64,000 bases of DNA from Coffea arabica (Eukaryota; Streptophyta; Magnoliopsida; Gentianales; Rubiaceae), in assembly GCF_036785885.1 (NCBI RefSeq), contig NC_092323.1, forward strand, positions 4,008,501 to 4,072,500, read 5' to 3'. A program made the position numbers and the translations under genes. Shown piece by piece: positions 58,591-64,000 of the stretch. Position 1 is the first letter of the stretch. Each line of letters opens with the position of its first letter. The notes beneath the pieces are model-generated. The model had not been told where the DNA came from. It saw nothing but the letters and a program-made list of their open reading frames with translations, and ran no database searches.

Positions 58591-61500
58591 GAAGTATAAC
58601 GATATCGAGCAGCAGCAACGGCACTGCGAATGGAGGATTTGGTAGTGGTGGGGGTGATTTGATGAAGATCAAGCTTGCAGCTCGCCACATCTCCTACCGC
58701 ACCCTCTTTCACACCATCCTCATCTTAGCGTTTTTATTGCCCTTTGTCTTCATTTTAACTGCCCTTATTACCCTTGAAGGTGTCAACAAGTGCTCCACAA
58801 TCGGTACTAATTTTCTCTCCAATTCTTTTTTGGCATCCTATTTCTTAATCAATGCCTATTGTTTCCTTCTATTGATCGTGATTGGTATTTCTAACCGCAC
58901 TACTTGGATCAGGGATTTACTTCTGTTTGCTATGGTGGATTCTTTAATTTTGTTTCTTTTTGGCGTATTATTTGTTTGTTAGATTTTGTTATGATATGTT
59001 CTGCTTTATGATGACATTATAGCGCCACAGTTCGTTTTGAATTATTAGTTCCAAATTTGGATTGCTGACATATGCCTTAGAGTTGCCTGCATGGTTAGAA
59101 AATTGTATCAATTTAGCTGCAGGAGGGATTGCATCTCTTGTTTAAATCCTCCAAGCATCATGGCAAGGTGATTGTGCATGGGCTTGGCGATGTTCTTATT
59201 ACCAAATTTTCGCTTTAACAAAAGATTCTGTATTTTTTGGATAAATTTGAGTCTTGCTGATTTGGAGATTCTGTAGAGTTTGTCTCCATATTGTGTAGTA
59301 GTCAGTATACAAGTGCACTGGTCGGTGTATTGTCAACCATTTGAATGACATTTTCCCGTCTTGTGCATGACTAATTTAACTTTTATTCTCAAATAAGCTA
59401 TAACTAACTTATTATCCAATGAAGCTAAAATTTGTCCGAGGATATTATTGCAAGTTTTGCTACATCATCTTCTTCTTTTCTGTTTTATATATCTGGAGTG
59501 TCGCATCCTGACTTCTTTGCACACTTTCCATGCTTTTGTTTCTTCACCTGCTTAGCGTCTCAAATTCTCTCTCCTCTTGTAAAAGTTCTGTTCTTTTCTA
59601 GTCTTATGCTGTAACTACTGCTGGATGGGTTGCAAGGGTACCAGTTTGGTTCTTTTTATATGTTCCCACAGTCAAGCTTTTCAATTTTATTTTAGTAAGA
59701 TGAGCTTCATTACAAATTTGAAGGAAGGAACTTGTAATGAGCAAAATTGTGGATCAATTTCTCTGAAGCTTCATTACAAAATTGAAGGAAGGAACTTGTA
59801 ATGAGCAAAGTTGTGGATCAATTTCTCTGAGTGTTCTGTTGTGTATATGATTGCATTTGTAATTGTTTTCTTTGGCCGTTCCTTTTTTCTCTTTTTACTT
59901 AATGTGTTAGGGCAATTCCACTATGTCAACTCCCGTCTTTTGGTATTGCAAATGTACATGATGGATTGAGGAGTCATGTTAATCTTTTTGTTTTAATTTC
60001 ATTGTCAGATTGTCTTGGCAGGCGGCTAGGGCCAAAGGTTTTTGGCAGAGCTGATGATTCTGGGGTAAACAATATCTTTCAGTTTGTTGCATAGCTTCTA
60101 TTGCAGCAATAAATGTGATTGCAAGTAATTGTTGTTCAACTATCCATTTATTTCTTCATTAGCTTTGACTTTGTTATTATTTCTGGGTGAGCAGAGGCTG
60201 GTAAAGGAATTTGTTAAGATTCTCAACCAAGTAAATACTGAAGAAGTCCCAGAACGTCTGAAGCTTCCCGATTCCTTCCGCCAACTTGTTTCTGAAACAA
60301 AAAATAACAAATATACAGCAAAAGAGTTTGCTTTGATCTTGAAGGGAATGGTATGCATCCTTCTTTACTTTTAGCCCTCTACACATATGCTTTTTGGTCA
60401 ATTGCGCTCATAGTGTATATGGAATTCCTCATCCAATAGATGTTCCAATGTTCCGTACAATTGTTTAAATATAGGTGGTTATCTATTTGAAAATTATATG
60501 TGCTTTTCTGTGCTACTTGAATGGTGTTTTGTGTTTTTGCAATGTGTGTTTTGCTGTCAAGTTGGATTAACCATACTCTAAGATTCATGAATTGATTCTC
60601 TTTTCCAGCCTGAGGGAAGAACAAAGGGGAGTACGATTTGGTCAAGCTTGTTGTAACTGGTTGAGATTGCCTTGACATGCTTGTTTGTAAATATTATGCA
60701 TCTTTTACTGTTTGAGCTGAGATGCTCCGTAATGTTAAAAGTTTTATAAATTCTTGTTGATGGCCCGTTTTTCTTTTATAAATCACTAAGTTAAGTCTTT
60801 GTCTTTATTGTGAAACATACCACCTGTTTGGTACCTACAAAGGAATGGCAATGATAATGACCCCTTAATGACAATGGGTTTTGATCAAAACCCCCTCAAT
60901 GGTATTCCATTGTTTGGTATACACATCAATAGGATTAGGTTCCAGAGTTAAATTTCTTTTTTCTGATTTTCTCCTCATCTTCTTCCTACCCTAAATCATC
61001 CAACCTGCAGAAACATGGACGGCTACCAAGAACTACCAATCAAGCTTTTACCAAATCTACCACCCCAGCATTTAAACAAATCATTTGTGACCAACCCATG
61101 GTGAACAATTGGCCGAGGCAAATTTCTAACCTGTTTAAGCATTTAAAACCCATCCGCAAATTCTAACCACATTCATCTCTACAGCCAAAGGTTACAAGCA
61201 ACGAAAAATGGCATCGGTCTACAGCTGCAAAGAGTGTGGAGCCAATCTAAACCTCCACACAATCCATCTCTACCCACCAGACTTCTATTTTGAGGCAAGG
61301 AATAAAGGGACTGTTTCTTTTGCCATGATTGACTTCCAAATTCAGCTTCCAGAAGGAAAACAAGTTCGTACCCTTTTTCGAGACAGTCAATTACTGGGGC
61401 ATCCAATGGAATTGAAATAGGAGAGAGATTCAAGACCAAGGCTTTAGGGATCCAAGTTGATCTCTGTTGGTGCCGTCTGCCACCTTGTGGAAGAAGAGAG

Positions 61501-62956
61501 AGGAAAGGATCAAAGTTGTAGGGGGAGGCCTAAGAAATAGGAGAGAGAGGAATGGCATGGAGAGATTGGAAAAACGAGATGGAAAGGGGGACGAGGATGG
61601 AGACATGGAGTAAGGGAGGAAGAGGAATTGCCGGAGTTGGGGTGTGGGTGAACCACAGGAGATTGGAGAGAAGGAGTTTATTTTATTTTGATTTGGAATT
61701 TTTGTTGACAAAAAATGCAGGAGAAACGGTAATGGACTGAAAGTCCCCACTTTGCTTGGTAATGAGAAAACCCATAGAGGAGGCTCTCGAAACCGATAAA
61801 TTTATTCCGATAGTAATCTTCCAAACATCAACAATCACTTTTATTAACCCTTAAAACCCATTCCTTGGTCTCATACCACTCAACCAAACGGGTGGTTAAT
61901 TTCATTAACAAAATGTAGGGCACAAAGTGCTCTAGTTCTGGGGATATGGTGTTCTACTATATTCAAAATTTTGTGTATGTTTAGTTGTTCCAAGGAGAAT
62001 AGAAATCCGGGATGATAAATACTTATTAGAATTTTATATCCACATTGTTTTCAAATCGTAAGCTTAATAATCTAATTTCTGTGCCATTTTTCTTTTTTCT
62101 AGATGGAGAGATTGGAAAAGGAGATCAAGGCAGCAAAGTTTGCTGAGCTCACCAATAAGCATTTTGCTGCCAGTTCGGTTCCAAAAGGCCTTCACTGCCT
62201 TTCTTTGCGTTTGACAGATGAATACTCCTCTAATGCTCATGCACGAAAACAATTGCCTTCTCCTGAATTACTTCCTTTGCTTTCTGACAACTTGTACCAT
62301 CATTTTGTGGTGTCAACCGATAACATTCTGGCTGCAGCAGTGGTGGTTAATTCTACCGTTCAGTCTTCTCTAAATCCTGAAAAAATTGTTTTCCATGTCA
62401 TCACGGACAAGAAAACATATGCAGGCATGCATTCCTGGTTTGCGTTGAATCCTATCTCTCCTGCTATTATTGAAGTAAAAGGAGTTCATCAGTTTGATTG
62501 GTTAACTAGAGAGAATGTTCCAGTGCTTGAAGCAGTGGAGAACCATAATGTGATTCGAAAGTATTACCATGGAAATCATGTGGCTGGGGCCAATCTCAGT
62601 GATACCACTCCCAGAACATTCGCGTCAAAATTGCAGGCTAGAAGTCCCAAATATATATCTTTGCTCAACCATCTCAGAATATATTTGCCTGAGGTAGTCT
62701 TTTCTTGCTACTTGCATATTTTTTGTACGTCTACAGTCTTTGATATACACAAAATACAGAAATCCACTTTCTCCTCCCCTTCCCCACGCCTTCTCTTTCT
62801 CTCTGTCCCAATATATATCTTTGCTCAACCATCTCGGAATATATTTGCCTGAGGTAGTCTTTTCTCGTTACTTAATATTTTTTGTATGTCTACAGTCTTT
62901 GATACACATGAAATACAGAAATCCACTTTCTCTTCCCCCTCCCCACGTTCTCTCTT

Positions 62957-62988
<32 letters not shown>

Positions 62989-63636
62989 GTGCAGCTGCAC
63001 TGTCATATCATTCCACAACCTGCAATTAGGTATTGTATTGTTCATATTTTTTCCTTTATTTAGAAGAAGTTGAACTAATTTTTAGTTTTTATTTATGAAT
63101 GCCAGTTAATGCTCTACTTGCCCTGTCCTAATGATGAATTTTGTGAACTTTAAATGAGAAATGATATTGGTTGCCTGTAAGTATATTGGCATAGAAAGCT
63201 GAATGACCTTAAACTGTGGGCAAACTTCAGTACCCTTTTTAAGCAATGGAAGCTAATGGAAAATTATGTGAGACATCCTTTGGTTTCTTTTGTCCTCCAG
63301 TGCTCTTATGAAATATTTTCTGTTTTTGTGTAGCTCTTTCCAAACCTCGACAAGGTGGTTTTCTTAGACGATGATGTCGTCATTCAGCAAGACTTGTCAC
63401 CTCTCTGGGATATCGATCTTCATGGAAAAGTCAATGGAGCTGTAGAAACCTGTAAAGGTGAAGATGAGTGGGTAATGTCTAAGAGATTCAGGAATTACTT
63501 CAATTTCTCTCATCCCCTTATAGCAAAGAATCTGAACCCTGAAGAATGTGCATGGGCTTACGGGATGAATATTTTTGACTTGCGTGCGTGGAGACAGACA
63601 AATGTAAGAGAGACTTATCATGCGTGGCTTAAGGAG
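58563..63636 (+). CDS. Galacturonosyltransferase, GAUT13/14-like (last exon beyond the window)
   Basis: Five exons are in the window: 58563-58803, 60009-60064, 60195-60350, 62103-62693 and 63334-63636, all GT-AG with consistent phase, giving 449 residues. The family length is near 530, so about 85 C-terminal residues lie to the right. It is a Golgi type II membrane protein of family GT8 that adds galacturonic acid from UDP-GalA to homogalacturonan. The N-terminus MQLHFSPSMRSITISSSS and the membrane anchor (about residues 47-71) match GAUT13/14. The GT8 core includes VVSTDNILAAAVV, DKKTYAGMHSWFALN, the metal-binding LDDD at residues 359-362, and WAYGMNIFDLRAWR. Intron 3 holds a transposon, and the end of exon 4 is duplicated downstream. 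Confidence 0.93.
60820..61895. mobile_element. Non-autonomous DNA transposon with captured host sequence, in GAUT intron 3
   Basis: The ends CCACCTGTTTGGTACCTACA (left) and CCACCCGTTTGGTTGAGTGG (inverted right) form inverted repeats, each followed by an AAGGAATGG block, about 1.08 kb apart. Near the ends both arms share ACCCCTTAA/TTAACCC-type text. The interior is not the usual AT-rich filler but carries a coding-like fragment (61208-61420) and a purine-rich segment (61430-61700). The target duplication is not clear (ATA left, TTA right). Confidence 0.6.
61208..61423 (+). pseudogene. Captured fragment of a zinc-ribbon-like host gene (At4g08330 type)
   Basis: The frame from the ATG at 61208 gives MASVYSCKECGANLNLHTIH, then LYPPDFYFEARNKGTVSFAM. 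This resembles the N-terminus of a small plant protein with a CxxC pair that I recall as the At4g08330 family. At about 61331 the reading frame changes: the next frame continues with SKFSFQKENKFVPFFETVNY and WGIQWN, then a stop. The original gene would go on to a second CxxC pair, which is absent. So this is a 5' fragment with a frameshift, carried inside a transposon. The family name is from memory and unchecked. Confidence 0.6.
62644..62965 (+). repeat. Tandem duplication of GAUT exon 4 tail, splice donor and intron start
   Basis: A unit of about 160 bp is repeated: the end of exon 4 (TCTTTGCTCAACCATCTC to TTGCCTGAG) with its donor GTAGTC at 62694 recurs with a donor at 62854, followed by matching intron text (TACAGTCTTTGATA, AATACAGAAATCCACTTTCT). 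Copies differ at a few positions. The second copy is followed by (CT)n and (CA)n microsatellites near 62960-62990. Confidence 0.9.
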
Positions 63637-64000
63637 GTAGGAGGAGCTTGTGTGCTTCTAAGGGACTTGAATGCTTTGCATCTATTGCACTTATGTGATT
63701 TCATATTATGAGAACTTTTGAAAAATAAGCAAAATCAAAATAAAAAAAATAATCAAGATTAAATTTTAGGAATTAAAAGTTGAGTTATGCGTAGATGAAT
63801 TTAGTTGTCAAGTTTGATTGCTATTTGTTTTGCAATTCCCTTTGATGCCTAGGGTCATCATATTATTTTTTTGTGTGCAAACTTAAGTTCTGAAGTTGGG
63901 TTGAAATTAGAGTACTGCTTTATACTTCTGCCTGCTTTCTGTAAACTTATGTTAGATTATTGTTATCCTGTACCCTAAAGTTAGATAAATGTTGTCCTGT
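63637..64000 (+). other. Start of the last visible GAUT intron
   Basis: It begins GTAGGAGG after the codon GAG. AT-rich and non-coding to the window edge. Confidence 0.7.

Noticed and set aside
62740-63063. Open frame after GAUT exon 4
   Set aside because: It runs across the duplicated exon tail and CT/CA microsatellites in another frame.
1-64000. LTR retrotransposons or other virus-like copies
   Set aside because: I looked for long direct repeats with reverse-transcriptase or capsid-like frames and saw none; the mobile DNA here is DNA transposons plus small retroposons.

Overview
This is a plant nuclear window, most likely from a core eudicot. It has spliced genes with GT-AG introns, a plastid starch phosphorylase, a UDP-glucose dehydrogenase, a GAUT-family glycosyltransferase, two pentatricopeptide (PPR) proteins, and AT-rich spacers full of small DNA transposons. 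I cannot name the species. I saw no rRNA, tRNA, CRISPR or prokaryotic signal, and no LTR element.

Layout. 1-400 (-): start of an unrecognised basic protein that runs off the left edge. 5946-7388 (+): UDP-glucose 6-dehydrogenase (UGD), an intronless CDS behind a 1.4 kb leader intron. 10170-11951 (+): five-finger C2H2 protein ending in an EAR-type motif. 16078-18295 (+): two-exon U1-type zinc-finger protein. 19210-21156 (-): six-exon conserved protein of unknown function. 21837-24237 (+): PPR protein resembling EMB2076. 25369-33251 (-): plastidial alpha-glucan phosphorylase PHO1 in 15 exons, all worked out here. 37246-38675 (+): BAG/IQ-motif co-chaperone. 43133-45205 (+): intronless PLS-type PPR protein. 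45734-52826: an apparently whole PIF/Harbinger DNA transposon with a Myb-like gene and a DDE transposase. 58563-63636 (+): GAUT13/14-like galacturonosyltransferase whose last exon lies beyond the right edge.

Gene order. From memory of the Arabidopsis map, most host genes here match neighbours in one block and its duplicates: UGD2, a C2H2 gene, a zinc-finger RNA-binding-like gene, EMB2076, PHS1 and BAG8 near At3g29290-At3g29360; the second PPR near UGD4 on chromosome 5; GAUT14 near UGD3 and a C2H2 gene. The window therefore looks like a less fractionated form of one ancestral block. UGD makes UDP-glucuronate, the precursor of the UDP-galacturonate used by GAUTs, so both ends of the block serve pectin synthesis; PHO1 acts in starch metabolism.

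Mobile DNA is the liveliest part: two Mutator-like elements with perfect 9-bp target duplications (one a foldback full of TTAACTAA-type repeats), the Harbinger element and related MITEs, a TAA-flanked MITE family, a SINE-like insertion duplicated together with its flanks, a tiny retroposon with a 12-bp target duplication, and a transposon in a GAUT intron carrying a broken piece of a host zinc-ribbon gene. I found no clearly new biological system. The best leads are the captured gene fragment, the duplicated exon tail with a second splice donor in GAUT, the foldback Mutator, and the overlapping upstream ORF of GAUT.
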